From contig CALCEG010000065.1 in assembly GCA_937900435.1 (NCBI GenBank), positions 1-14,224 of the forward strand: DNA of 14,224 nucleotides, read 5' to 3'. Origin of the DNA: an uncultured Alphaproteobacteria bacterium. Lineage in GTDB: Bacteria > Pseudomonadota > Alphaproteobacteria > Rs-D84. The position numbers and the translations under genes are program-made. Under the pieces are notes generated by a model. The model worked only from the letters and a program-made list of their open reading frames with translations. It made no database searches and had not been told where the DNA came from. This document shows positions 5,162 to 11,309 of the stretch, piece after piece. The number at the start of each line of letters is the position of its first letter. Within the stretch, counting starts at the first letter, position 1.

Positions 5162-5442
5162 TGAAATTATGGTTCTGTAAGAAAAAAGACACTAAAAAAC
5201 ATTTTATAGCCTGCGATTGTTTTATAGGATTTGACCGGTTCTTGATTGGCGCAGACTGGAATTTCAAGAAAGAGTTTATAGATTTTGACATAGAATTAGG
5301 ATTTCTTTCATTTGGCTTTATAATGTATAAAAAACGAGAGGTTGAAAATGATAAATCTACCACACGAAAAAGACGGACAGCTGGTAATTCAGTTCGAAAA
5401 ACAAAGACAGTTAAGAATCAAATTTATGGAGGTAAAAAATGA
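5161..5442 (+). CDS. Hypothetical protein with basic tail
   Basis: This encodes 93 aa from ATG 5161, which has AAAGGAG upstream. The first 60 residues look like a normal folded domain with cysteines (C6, C18, C20) and hydrophobic strands (IELGFLSFGFIMY). The last 30 are a low-complexity basic run (TTRKRRTAGNSVRKTK) that may be an accidental extension, because a second plausible gene starts at 5348 in another frame. Its TGA stop overlaps the next ATG (ATGA). Function is unknown. Confidence 0.65.
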   Translation: MKLWFCKKKDTKKHFIACDCFIGFDRFLIGADWNFKKEFIDFDIELGFLSFGFIMYKKREVENDKSTTRKRRTAGNSVRKTKTVKNQIYGGKK

Positions 5443-5461
5443 AAAGCATAATTGTCGCTAG
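5348..5461 (+). CDS. Possible overlapping 37-aa ORF
   Basis: This alternative frame starts at ATG 5348 with GAGAGG upstream and encodes a peptide beginning MINLPHEKDGQLVIQFEKQR. Its composition is more protein-like than the basic tail of the frame it overlaps. It runs 23 nt into the glutaredoxin-like gene. It may be a real overprinted gene, or a sign that the 5161 gene really ends earlier. I cannot decide between these. Confidence 0.35.
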   Translation: MINLPHEKDGQLVIQFEKQRQLRIKFMEVKNEKHNCR

Positions 5462-5639
5462 TATTCACGGATGTCAAAAATGTGAAATGCTTAAAGCAAT
5501 GTCACCAGAAACCGAATCGGTTTTAATGGACCCAGCAGATATTATACCGTTTGCATCTAAAGTCGGTATAACGTCTTTACCGTTCGTTGTAACCGTTGGC
5601 GAACCACACGAACTAGACAAATTATTAAAAATGAAATAA
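5439..5639 (+). CDS. Glutaredoxin/thioredoxin-like protein
   Basis: This is a 66 aa minimal thioredoxin-fold protein. The redox motif C12-QK-C15 follows the first strand (KSIIVASIHG), and P48 in TSLPFVV is in the position of the conserved cis-proline. It is shorter than cellular glutaredoxins (about 80-100 aa) but typical of phage versions. The role is inferred: it may reduce a phage or host ribonucleotide reductase or another dithiol target in the cytoplasm. GGAGG precedes the ATG, which overlaps the upstream stop. It is the last gene before the promoter region at 5642. Confidence 0.78.
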   Translation: MKSIIVASIHGCQKCEMLKAMSPETESVLMDPADIIPFASKVGITSLPFVVTVGEPHELDKLLKMK

Positions 5640-5655
5640 AAAAGTATTTTTATAC

Positions 5656-5683
5656 TTGACTTATGTATCTATTGTGATACAAT
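5656..5683 (+). promoter_or_regulatory. Sigma-70-type promoter for the methylase gene
   Basis: TTGACT (5656-5661) and TACAAT (5678-5683) are separated by 16 nt, and a TG one base before the -10 gives an extended -10. The start of transcription would be near 5690, leaving a leader of about 16 nt that contains AAAAGGA before ATG 5706. It lies in one of the few clear intergenic gaps. Confidence 0.7.
5664..5681. promoter_or_regulatory. Candidate operator in the promoter spacer
   Basis: TGTATC (5664-5669) and GATACA (5676-5681) form a perfect 6-6-6 inverted repeat lying across the spacer and -10 box. A bound dimer would block RNA polymerase. A second small palindrome, AAGTAT/ATACTT (5642-5657), overlaps the -35. 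No repressor gene is seen in the window. Confidence 0.5.
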
Positions 5684-5705
5684 TTGACTAACAAAAGGAA
5701 TCGAT

Positions 5706-6494
5706 ATGTCAAATGGTTTAGAGCCTTGGATACCGTATATGGGTAATAAATCCAGGCTTTTAGAGAGATTACACGCGTTGATACACCAAATCGATTTGCC
5801 AGACACAAAAGTCTTTGTTGATTTGTTTTGTGGTGGTGGGTCTGTTGGGTATTCAATGGCAGGTCAATTTGAAACTATCATTATGAACGACCTGGACTCA
5901 GGCATAATGTATCTTCATAAAACACTCAGAGACCACCCAGAACGCATTGCTTTGTTTTCACAGGTAGAACCTACCAAGGAAGAATTTAACGCATATAGAT
6001 TGGGTATTTCTGATTACGATACATTTGTCAGACAGATATATTCATTTTCAACAAACGGCAAAGCATATTTATGGGGCGAAGAACGTCTGAACACACCAAA
6101 GGAAGAATTAAACAGACAACGTTCTGAACCACGTGAACGCACACGCCATTTGGAAGATGTTATTCTTATGTATGGCAGATATGACCCAAAGATTATATTG
6201 GAAAACAAGCCATATAATAAAGTAGAGATACCGGAGGACGCAATCGTGTATTGTGACCCGCCGTATAAAGGCACTGCGGACTACTGCGTTGGTGAATTTG
6301 ACCACGAAGAGTTCTATGATTGGTGCAGAAACTGTCCGAATACAGTTCTGATTTCAGAATACTCTATGCCGGACGACTTCTTTTTGCTAGAAGAATGGGA
6401 CCTGGCGTCCCAGGGCGGTGGCAATAAGAACACAAAAACAGCCAGAGAAAAGCTTTATTGTAACAAACCTATAAAGAAACTCTCTTTATTTTAA
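5706..6494 (+). CDS. dam: DNA adenine-N6 methyltransferase (D12/Dam class)
   Basis: This is a 262 aa enzyme that would transfer a methyl group from S-adenosylmethionine to adenine N6 in DNA. The expected D12-class order is present: PYMGNKSRLL (residues 10-19), the AdoMet motif DLFCGGG (39-45), NDLD (61-64) and the catalytic DPPY (184-187), followed by ISEY near 216. Length is close to E. coli Dam (278 aa). In phages such enzymes usually protect DNA from host restriction or mark it for packaging or expression; the recognition site cannot be read here. It has its own promoter and possible operator, and starts the run of genes that leads to the recombination module. Confidence 0.93.
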   Translation: MSNGLEPWIPYMGNKSRLLERLHALIHQIDLPDTKVFVDLFCGGGSVGYSMAGQFETIIMNDLDSGIMYLHKTLRDHPERIALFSQVEPTKEEFNAYRLGISDYDTFVRQIYSFSTNGKAYLWGEERLNTPKEELNRQRSEPRERTRHLEDVILMYGRYDPKIILENKPYNKVEIPEDAIVYCDPPYKGTADYCVGEFDHEEFYDWCRNCPNTVLISEYSMPDDFFLLEEWDLASQGGGNKNTKTAREKLYCNKPIKKLSLF

Positions 6495-6510
6495 CCAAAA
6501 GGAAAACGAT

Positions 6511-6918
6511 ATGAAAGCAGTTTATCACTTACAAGATATGGATGATGGCTCATTGGGTATGTCTATCACCTTCAAAACCCCTTCAGGGGACAAATCATTT
6601 TTTACCCGCTCAAGACAAAAACCTGGCACATTAACAGAATTGTTTAGATTGTGCAAAAACAATATAGCAACAGTGTTGTGGAAAAACGGCTTAGGCACAG
6701 GTCATACAATCGAATGGGATGAAGACCCTGCAGGTATTTCTAACCGTAAAATTGTTGGCTTAAGCACATACAAAAAACGTGTTGTCGTTAATAAAACAGA
6801 TTATTCAGATATGGTATACGAAGTCCTTAAGGTTGACGGCGTATGGACTGTTATCAAACACGATGCGCCTTTAATGACTTGGGATGAAGCTGTAGCAGAA
6901 TTAAAGAAAAGGATTTAA
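6511..6918 (+). CDS. Hypothetical protein with shared C-terminal module
   Basis: This encodes 135 aa with no named family. AAAAGGAAAA precedes the ATG. The N-terminal half is probably beta-rich (GMSITFKTPSG, SFFTRSRQKPG). Residues 103-131 align without gaps to residues 120-148 of the next gene product, sharing Y-x-V, G-x-(W/Y)-T, K, P, T-x-D and A, about 10 identities in 29 and many similar residues. The two neighbours thus seem to carry the same small domain. Function is unknown. Confidence 0.75.
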   Translation: MKAVYHLQDMDDGSLGMSITFKTPSGDKSFFTRSRQKPGTLTELFRLCKNNIATVLWKNGLGTGHTIEWDEDPAGISNRKIVGLSTYKKRVVVNKTDYSDMVYEVLKVDGVWTVIKHDAPLMTWDEAVAELKKRI

Positions 6919-6919
6919 T

Positions 6920-7390
6920 ATGATACAGAATATCTTAGTTTATGACGTTATCAGAACTGATAAATTTGAATACAAATCACATTACAAAATGTATAATTTG
7001 GACAGAGTTTTATTAGACGAAGGGGATTATATTTACACTATGAGAAAACCACGTAAAATGCCACCTGCTGTTTTGAAATCAAAAATCTGCACAGGAATAT
7101 GGCAACGCTTAGTAGGCAGACGCATTATTAAGAAAGAAGATGGCTTTAGAAGCGAATGTTTGGTAACAAATGACACCATTAAAAAAGAAATGGAAAATGA
7201 TTTGAAACCAACACCAGCACCAAAGGTTGTTGAAAACTTCACAAAGAAAGTTGAAGTTGAAGAAAACCCACGTATATACCGCGTTGTGTTGATTAACGGT
7301 AATTATACAATCGTTAAAGCTGAAAACCCATACTTAACACGAGACCAAGCAAAAGAAATGCTTTTCTCTAAACAACTGGAGGAAGCCTAA
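6920..7390 (+). CDS. Hypothetical protein with the same C-terminal module
   Basis: This encodes 156 aa. The N-terminal 95 residues are basic with no recognised domain. A Pro-rich linker (KPTPAPK, residues 96-102) leads to the C-terminal module (120-148) that also ends the upstream protein. A domain-plus-linker layout suggests a tethered interaction module. AAAGGA upstream and a one-base gap from the previous gene support the start at 6920. The TAA overlaps a following 19-codon frame. Function is unknown. Confidence 0.75.
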   Translation: MIQNILVYDVIRTDKFEYKSHYKMYNLDRVLLDEGDYIYTMRKPRKMPPAVLKSKICTGIWQRLVGRRIIKKEDGFRSECLVTNDTIKKEMENDLKPTPAPKVVENFTKKVEVEENPRIYRVVLINGNYTIVKAENPYLTRDQAKEMLFSKQLEEA

Positions 7391-7449
7391 TGGATGCTTG
7401 GGACGTTTTAATGTGGTTTTGGAATAACATACCGGCTAATGATTTTTAA
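7390..7449 (+). CDS. 19-aa Trp-rich micro-ORF
   Basis: The ATG overlaps the previous stop (TAATG), with GGAGG about eight bases upstream (7379-7383). The 19 aa peptide has three Trp (MDAWDVLMWFWNN). Its stop lies within the AAGGAG of the next gene, so translation could be coupled, or this may be a leader peptide. The evidence is packing only. Confidence 0.4.
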   Translation: MDAWDVLMWFWNNIPANDF

Positions 7450-7459
7450 GGAGACCAAA

Positions 7460-8038
7460 ATGACAGATAAAAATTACTTTGTAGAATTATATGAAGAAGA
7501 CGTATCTGATTACGTTGAAAAGAAAAACGGCTTGAATTATGTGTCTTGGGCTTATGCTTGGAAAGGCATTAAAGAAAAACACCCAACAGCAACATATAAA
7601 ATCTATGAAAACCCGGATGGTTGGAATTATTTCACAGATGGTAGAACTTGTTGGGTTAAAACAGGTGTTACGATTGACGATTTAGAACATATTGAATACT
7701 TGCCTGTTATGGATTATCGCAACAAAGCGATTCCGTTAGAAAGAGTAACATCTTTTGATGTTAACACAGCAATTCAGCGTTCTTTAACGAAGGCTTGTGC
7801 TAGACACGGTTATGGCTTGAAAGTTTATGCAGGCGAAGATGTTGACGCTGCGACAAAAGAAGCTCAAGGACCAATGAATGACGACCAGCGTGAAGAATTA
7901 GTGTCTTTGGGTGTAGATTTGGAACAACTTTGCGCATACTTCAAAGTTAAAACTTGCGATGATATAACAGAATCTATGGCACGTATTGCAATAGACGCAA
8001 AGAAACGCAAATTAGCACAAGAGACGACAAATGAATGA
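7460..8038 (+). CDS. Single-strand annealing protein, Sak3/DUF1071 type
   Basis: This is a 192 aa phage recombinase that would anneal complementary single strands. ATG 7460 is preferred over 7439 because AAGGAG precedes it. Family-type blocks are KKNGLNYVSWAYAW (residues 21-34), TDGRTCWVKTGVTI (59-72), LPVMDYRNKAI (81-91) and a long block from NTAIQRSLTKA to YAGED (102-127). The C-terminal part is a small helical extension. It overlaps the exonuclease gene by 8 nt, the classic two-component arrangement (like lambda Red beta with exo), with an SSB-like gene downstream. The family name is from memory; the fold is Rad52-like. Confidence 0.85.
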   Translation: MTDKNYFVELYEEDVSDYVEKKNGLNYVSWAYAWKGIKEKHPTATYKIYENPDGWNYFTDGRTCWVKTGVTIDDLEHIEYLPVMDYRNKAIPLERVTSFDVNTAIQRSLTKACARHGYGLKVYAGEDVDAATKEAQGPMNDDQREELVSLGVDLEQLCAYFKVKTCDDITESMARIAIDAKKRKLAQETTNE

Positions 8039-8642
8039 ACCAAACTACATATATGATATGGTTCAGCAGTCTGACGAATGGTATGCGGCGAAGCTTGGTA
8101 TGTTCTCTGGGTCAGACTTTCACACATTTCTCGGCAAATCTGCAACAAAAACAGATAAGCTTTGGGAAAAAATAGCAGAAAGACGTTACCAAGATTCAGA
8201 CAAGGAAGATATGGGCTCGTTCTACACAGAACGTGGCAACATATTAGAACCGGAAGCACGCCGTATGTATTCTGCTGTTTATGAAACAGAAGTAAAAGAA
8301 GTTGGTCTTGTGGAAGATAGAGAATATTTTCCTGGTTATATGGTCTGTTCCCCAGATGGCTTGGTTGGCGATGATGGTATCATCGAAATCAAGTGTCTGG
8401 TGGCGAAATTTATGACACAATACACAGAAGGGAAACACGCAAACGACTTCTACATCGAACCTAAATACAGAACACAGGTCCAGTTTAACCTTCTGGTTAC
8501 CCAGCGCAAGTGGTGTGATTTCATTTATTATCACCCTCGTGTTGGTTTAAGAGTCCAAAGAATTGAACGCGACCCTATGGCGCAACAACAAATATTAGAC
8601 ACATTAGCAGAATGTGTGAAATTTATAGAGGATAACTTATGA
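8031..8642 (+). CDS. YqaJ/lambda-type recombination exonuclease
   Basis: This is a 203 aa PD-(D/E)XK nuclease that would resect double-stranded DNA ends to load the annealing protein encoded upstream. Visible motifs are QQSDEWYAAKLG...SGSD (12-29), ERGNILEPEA (67-76), the catalytic D109 in SPDG with E119 and K121 in IEIK, and the QVQF block (149-152). The D-E-K spacing (10 and 2) equals that of lambda exonuclease (D119, E129, K131). Length matches the family. It starts 8 nt inside the annealing-protein gene, so the two are translated together. Confidence 0.9.
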   Translation: MNEPNYIYDMVQQSDEWYAAKLGMFSGSDFHTFLGKSATKTDKLWEKIAERRYQDSDKEDMGSFYTERGNILEPEARRMYSAVYETEVKEVGLVEDREYFPGYMVCSPDGLVGDDGIIEIKCLVAKFMTQYTEGKHANDFYIEPKYRTQVQFNLLVTQRKWCDFIYYHPRVGLRVQRIERDPMAQQQILDTLAECVKFIEDNL

Positions 8643-8707
8643 ATCAAGAACAATTAAACGCAGTGGCTGATTTGTTCACAACGGTTAAATCTTTGTTTGG
8701 GTTATGA
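8639..8707 (+). CDS. 22-aa micro-ORF
   Basis: The ATG overlaps the end of the exonuclease gene and the TGA overlaps the next ATG (ATGA). The 22 aa peptide is mildly hydrophobic (MNQEQLNAVADLFTTVKSLF). The double overlap fits the compact operon, but so short a frame may be fortuitous. Confidence 0.4.
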   Translation: MNQEQLNAVADLFTTVKSLFGL

Positions 8708-8986
8708 CGGCTGAAGTTTGGAAAATAATGGCTATTTGCGTTTTGGGGAGAATACATTGGCAAGGAAGACCCAGTTGAAAACACACTGTCTAGCATCTTC
8801 TCTGCTATGTCTTGCTATCTGTATGTTTACAAAGACTTGTTCCCAGACAACTATGAAGTTGCTAAAAACGTCTTGCAAAACATTACAGATTTGATTACAC
8901 TTGGAGTAGACGTAGAAACCTGCCAACCAAAAGAAGGTGAATTTTCTATGGAAACCCAACACTTAATATATTTAGGGGGAAAATAA
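8704..8986 (+). pseudogene. Frameshifted small gene between exonuclease and SSB
   Basis: The frame opened by ATG 8704 (MTAEVWKIMAICVLG) stops at 8778. The +1 frame from about 8741 continues well to 8986 with protein-like sequence (EYIGKEDPVENTLSS, then VYKDLFPDNYEVAKNVL), but has no start codon before an internal ATG. Removing one G from the GGGG at 8745-8748 joins them into one protein of about 93 aa, ending just at the next ATG. It is either a natural mutation, a base-calling error in the homopolymer, or a programmed +1 shift. The product is mostly helical and its family is unknown. Confidence 0.6.
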
Positions 8987-9312
8987 TGATTACATTCGAT
9001 ACAGAATTTAAGGTTCTGAGCAAAGAAAGCAAAAGCATACCACGTAAAGATGGTAACGGCACTTTTGATTTTACCGAAGTTAAAATCGAAACAACCGATA
9101 AAAAACCAACAGTTCTTATTGCCCGTTTAGCAACAGACGATATGAATGTAAATACAGGCGGTGTGTATAATATGAAAATTGGTCTTACATCTGCTTTGAC
9201 AGCAACAGGAAAAATATTTAACAACTTCGTTGTTATTGCTTTTCAGACAGTAAGTCAACCACAAGAAACACCAATAACACCGTTTGAAGTGGACGATGAA
9301 TTGCCATTCTAA
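8986..9312 (+). CDS. ssb: SSB-like single-stranded DNA-binding protein
   Basis: This is a 108 aa protein, shorter than bacterial SSB. The N-terminal part is beta-rich (TFDTEFKVLS, FDFTEVKIETTD, VLIARLATDD), as expected for an OB-type fold. A flexible Gln/Pro/Thr linker follows, and the protein ends DDELPF, nearly identical to the DDDIPF tip of E. coli SSB that recruits recombination and repair partners. Together with the annealing protein and exonuclease upstream it completes a recombination module. The OB fold is inferred; the C-terminal tip is seen directly. The ATG overlaps the upstream stop (TAATG) behind AGGGGG. Confidence 0.8.
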   Translation: MITFDTEFKVLSKESKSIPRKDGNGTFDFTEVKIETTDKKPTVLIARLATDDMNVNTGGVYNMKIGLTSALTATGKIFNNFVVIAFQTVSQPQETPITPFEVDDELPF

Positions 9313-9326
9313 ACGGTAAACGAGAT

Positions 9327-9379
9327 TGTGACAAGACATCTTTCCTTCCTTTCATTCTCTCTCTTGTCGTCTTGTCACA
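9327..9379 (+). promoter_or_regulatory. Perfect 11-bp hairpin with CU-rich loop
   Basis: TGTGACAAGAC (9327-9337) pairs perfectly with GTCTTGTCACA (9369-9379). The 31-nt loop is nearly all pyrimidine. CTTGTC occurs twice in tandem (9363-9368 and 9371-9376), so the stem could slip to a shorter alternative. There is no T-run, so it is not a classical terminator. It may be the 3' end structure of the SSB message or part of the leader of the HNH gene. Confidence 0.65.
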
Positions 9380-9381
9380 TA

Positions 9382-9446
9382 CCTGGCACTATAGTATTTC
9401 TTAAAATCTCCTATGGCTATAGTGCTGGGGTTCAGTTTTAGGAGGT
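9382..9446 (+). promoter_or_regulatory. 13-bp hairpin whose loop can pair with the SD of the HNH gene
   Basis: Bases 9382-9394 pair with 9417-9429 (13 bp, two G-U). The 22-nt loop contains CTCCTA (9408-9413), complementary to TAGGAG (9439-9444) of the next gene's ribosome binding site. Including 9406-9407 with 9445-9446 gives 8 bp. This would form an H-type pseudoknot that hides the Shine-Dalgarno. Translational control of the nuclease is inferred. Confidence 0.6.
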
Positions 9447-9450
9447 CGCG

Positions 9451-9840
9451 ATGATTCCACCACGTAAATCTTCAAAAACGAGAGAAGAAAAAATCATAGA
9501 AAAAGGCGACAAACTCTACCCGCAGTTGCGACACGGGCGGTGCTGTATTCCCTGCCTCATCAAATACAAAGTCCGCCCCGCAGAGCATATGCATCACATA
9601 ATACGCAGAGCAAACCCTATCACAAGATTTGAATTGCTCAACTTATTACCAGTGTGTGCAGAATGCCACGCAAAAATACACGCAGGCAAATTACACGAAC
9701 CAATATCTGAAGAACAAAGAGATTGGCTTACGCAGTTGTCTAACAAGTCTTTGAAAGGCATTTGTATTGCGCGAGGCATAACACGGGAAGAATACTTCGA
9801 AGAACAAATTAAACGTATAAAGGAACAAATTTTAATATGA
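9451..9840 (+). CDS. HNH endonuclease
   Basis: This is a 129 aa small HNH nuclease. A first zinc pair (C32, C35) is followed by HMHHII (46-51) with the catalytic His, NLLPVC (64-69) with the central Asn, and CAECHAKIH (69-77) with the second Cys pair and final His. The N-terminus is basic. A C-terminal helical tail of about 50 residues includes a GITREEY motif. It could be a free-standing homing-type nuclease or a recombination/packaging nuclease; it follows the recombination module. AGGAGG precedes the ATG, but it can be masked by the upstream hairpin. It overlaps the next gene by 4 nt. Confidence 0.85.
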   Translation: MIPPRKSSKTREEKIIEKGDKLYPQLRHGRCCIPCLIKYKVRPAEHMHHIIRRANPITRFELLNLLPVCAECHAKIHAGKLHEPISEEQRDWLTQLSNKSLKGICIARGITREEYFEEQIKRIKEQILI

Positions 9841-10037
9841 AAGAAGAAATGCGTAAATGCAAAAAATGTGGTGGTAAGGGACACATAGTGAATGTCGGCG
9901 GTATGCCGTATGCACAGTGTACGAAATGTACAAAGTGGGACCCTTTTCAGTTTTTGGGTGTGAATGAAGCTGGTGCGATTCACATCTGGAATATTTACAA
10001 TTCATCTGGTAAAATAGTGGAGGAAATATATGATTAG
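9837..10037 (+). CDS. Lar-like zinc-ribbon protein
   Basis: This is a 66 aa protein with CKKCGG (C8, C11), CTKC (C28, C31) and a following AIHIWN (47-52). This is the layout of Lar-type restriction-alleviation proteins (CPFCGG, C..C, A..WN). Lar of the Rac prophage modulates type I restriction; whether this small homologue does so is unproven. It starts in an ATGA overlap with the HNH gene, and GGAGG near its 3' end serves the next gene. The zinc-ribbon call is firm; the restriction role is tentative. Confidence 0.65.
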   Translation: MKEEMRKCKKCGGKGHIVNVGGMPYAQCTKCTKWDPFQFLGVNEAGAIHIWNIYNSSGKIVEEIYD

Positions 10038-10176
10038 AAAACGTAATTGGCAACAAATTGGTGAAGCCCTGCCAAAAGAATGGGGTATCACAGAATTTTG
10101 GATGGAAGGACAACACATTGTCTTAACATCTAAGGGTATCTGGATGGTTTTAGAATCACCGGAGGAATACAAATGA
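10030..10176 (+). CDS. 48-aa hypothetical protein
   Basis: The ATG at 10030 lies inside the end of the Lar-like gene, with GGAGG ten bases upstream. The 48 aa product is Trp-rich (GEALPKEWGITEFWMEGQHI and SKGIWMVLE) and looks like a small beta-meander. The family is unrecognised. Its TGA stop lies just before the next micro-gene, and packing on both sides supports it. Confidence 0.6.
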   Translation: MIRKRNWQQIGEALPKEWGITEFWMEGQHIVLTSKGIWMVLESPEEYK

Positions 10177-10186
10177 GGGGGTTACA

Positions 10187-10267
10187 ATGGCTAAAATCAC
10201 TTTTTGGCTTTTCGTCTGGGCAATCTTCATTGTCTGGTGTTTTGTCAAAGACACAAAAGGAAAATAA
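10187..10267 (+). CDS. 26-aa single-span membrane miniprotein before the endolysin
   Basis: ATG 10187 has GAGGGGG about five bases upstream. The product is MAKITFWLFVWAIFIVWCFV plus a short polar tail (KDTKGK): one hydrophobic, Trp-rich helix. It ends just before the endolysin start, whose AAAGGA lies in its last codons. Small single-span proteins next to lysozyme genes can be pinholins or lysis regulators, but this is inference from position only. It competes with the N-terminal extension of the endolysin frame, which I reject. Confidence 0.55.
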   Translation: MAKITFWLFVWAIFIVWCFVKDTKGK

Positions 10268-10268
10268 T

Positions 10269-10697
10269 ATGGTTTCAGGAATAGATTTAATTAAGAAATA
10301 CGAAGGCTTTAGAAGTCAGGCGTATAAGTGTCCTGCTGGCATTTGGACAATAGGTTACGGTTCTACTGTCTATGCAGACGGGTCAAAAGTAAAAAAAGGC
10401 GACACGATATCAGAACAAACAGCGGAAGCGTTGTTGATTGATTATCTTATCAAAAACGTTAGACCACACCTTGAACCTTTGGGCTTAACAGAATTACAAT
10501 CAGCTGCATTGGAATCTTTGGTCTACAACATTGGTTGGGGTGCTTTTGCTAAATCTAAATGCTTCAAAGCACTGAAAGAAAAAGACTGGCCTACGTTTAT
10601 TAAAGAATACGATTGGTTCTCTGGGGCTGGTAAATTCTTGCCAGGCTTGGCTAAACGCAGAACAGAAGAATTATATTATTTCTTCAAAGGAATGTAA
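10269..10697 (+). CDS. Endolysin, GH24 phage lysozyme
   Basis: This is a 142 aa muramidase that would cleave the N-acetylmuramic acid to N-acetylglucosamine bond of peptidoglycan. The catalytic triad spacing E-8x-(D/C)-5x-T is present as E12, C21 and T27 in KKYEGFRSQAYKCPAGIWT, with the typical GYGS after it. Cys in the second position is seen in P21-type lysozymes. I start it at 10269 because AAAGGA precedes that ATG; the 32 extra residues in the frame from 10173 read through the overlapping membrane miniprotein gene. With this start there is no signal or SAR anchor, so a holin is needed for release. Confidence 0.9.
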   Translation: MVSGIDLIKKYEGFRSQAYKCPAGIWTIGYGSTVYADGSKVKKGDTISEQTAEALLIDYLIKNVRPHLEPLGLTELQSAALESLVYNIGWGAFAKSKCFKALKEKDWPTFIKEYDWFSGAGKFLPGLAKRRTEELYYFFKGM

Positions 10698-11080
10698 TGA
10701 AAAACCCGTGTATTAAGTTGGACGATGAAGTCGGTCAAATGATTGGCTTCACGTCAGATTTTTTTGATTATGGCACCTTGTGGAATGCTTTGCCTGCCGG
10801 TATCTACGTAAACTCTTTGTGGCCAATACAAGGAAAAGAAGACGAAGCAATAGAACAAATGCTTGAAAAATATGAGGCACTACAAATACGCACACGTTTT
10901 ATTGCCCCCTCTGATACCGTAATTAAACATCTTAAACAACACGGGTATTTTTATTATAAAGACCCAGCAGGTACACCAAACTGGGTTAGATTATCTTCGA
11001 AAGGATTGACTGCGCTTTGCGGGCGATTAAACCTAACAGAAGAACAATTAATCCAACAATCAAAAGATTACGCTGTTTAA
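10697..11080 (+). CDS. Hypothetical protein, last gene of the plus-strand operon
   Basis: This encodes 127 aa with no recognised family. It starts in a TAATG overlap with the endolysin gene, with AAAGGA upstream. The sequence has a mixed alpha/beta look (a helix EDEAIEQMLEKYEAL, then a basic-aromatic stretch KQHGYFYYKDPAGTPNW) and a final helical segment (LTEEQLIQQSKDY). There is no membrane segment. Its last 95 nt overlap the 3' end of the minus-strand spanin-like gene, so the two operons converge and overlap. Confidence 0.72.
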   Translation: MKNPCIKLDDEVGQMIGFTSDFFDYGTLWNALPAGIYVNSLWPIQGKEDEAIEQMLEKYEALQIRTRFIAPSDTVIKHLKQHGYFYYKDPAGTPNWVRLSSKGLTALCGRLNLTEEQLIQQSKDYAV

Positions 11081-11309
11081 TCTTCTCATTAAGTATCTTC
11101 ATTTCAGATACACAATTAGCTTTCACGCTTTCCACCTGTTTCATTGCACCATCGAATGCTACTTTTATTTGTTTTGATTGGCATTCTTTGGGCAGTGATT
11201 CATATATATCAGAAATTGATTCTTTTGCCCCGTCAGCAAGATTTTCTGTAGAAGACTTATAACTACACCCTAAAACCATTAAACTTAAAAATAAAGCTAT
11301 TATTTTCAT
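10986..11309 (-). CDS. Probable unimolecular spanin (lipoprotein with C-terminal TM)
   Basis: This encodes 107 aa from the ATG at 11309, behind a strong GGAGGT. It has a lipoprotein signal peptide (KIIALFLSLMVLGC) with lipobox Cys15, a charged helical middle with two further Cys (C43, C66), and a C-terminal membrane helix (NLLIVGLIVLLLGLIA, about 81-96). Lipid anchor in the outer membrane plus C-terminal helix in the inner membrane is the layout of u-spanins such as phage T1 gp11, which fuse the two membranes in the last step of lysis. Family membership is inferred from architecture only. The start overlaps the homing endonuclease stop (ATGA). Confidence 0.7.
   Translation of the reverse strand: MKIIALFLSLMVLGCSYKSSTENLADGAKESISDIYESLPKECQSKQIKVAFDGAMKQVESVKANCVSEMKILNEKIKQRNLLIVGLIVLLLGLIARKAQSILSKII
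11064..11084. other. Hairpin at the convergent operon ends
   Basis: AAGATTA (11064-11070) and TAATCTT (11078-11084) form a 7 bp hairpin covering the plus-strand stop codon. There is no good T-run on either side (only TTTT-G on the minus strand), so it is at best a weak bidirectional terminator. Confidence 0.3.

Noticed and set aside
9327..9379. Rho-independent terminator after the SSB gene
   Set aside because: The stem is strong, but the loop is 31 nt and no T-run follows it.
10173..10268. 32-residue N-terminal extension of the endolysin
   Set aside because: A membrane miniprotein with its own SD is encoded in another frame here, and the endolysin has its own SD before 10269.
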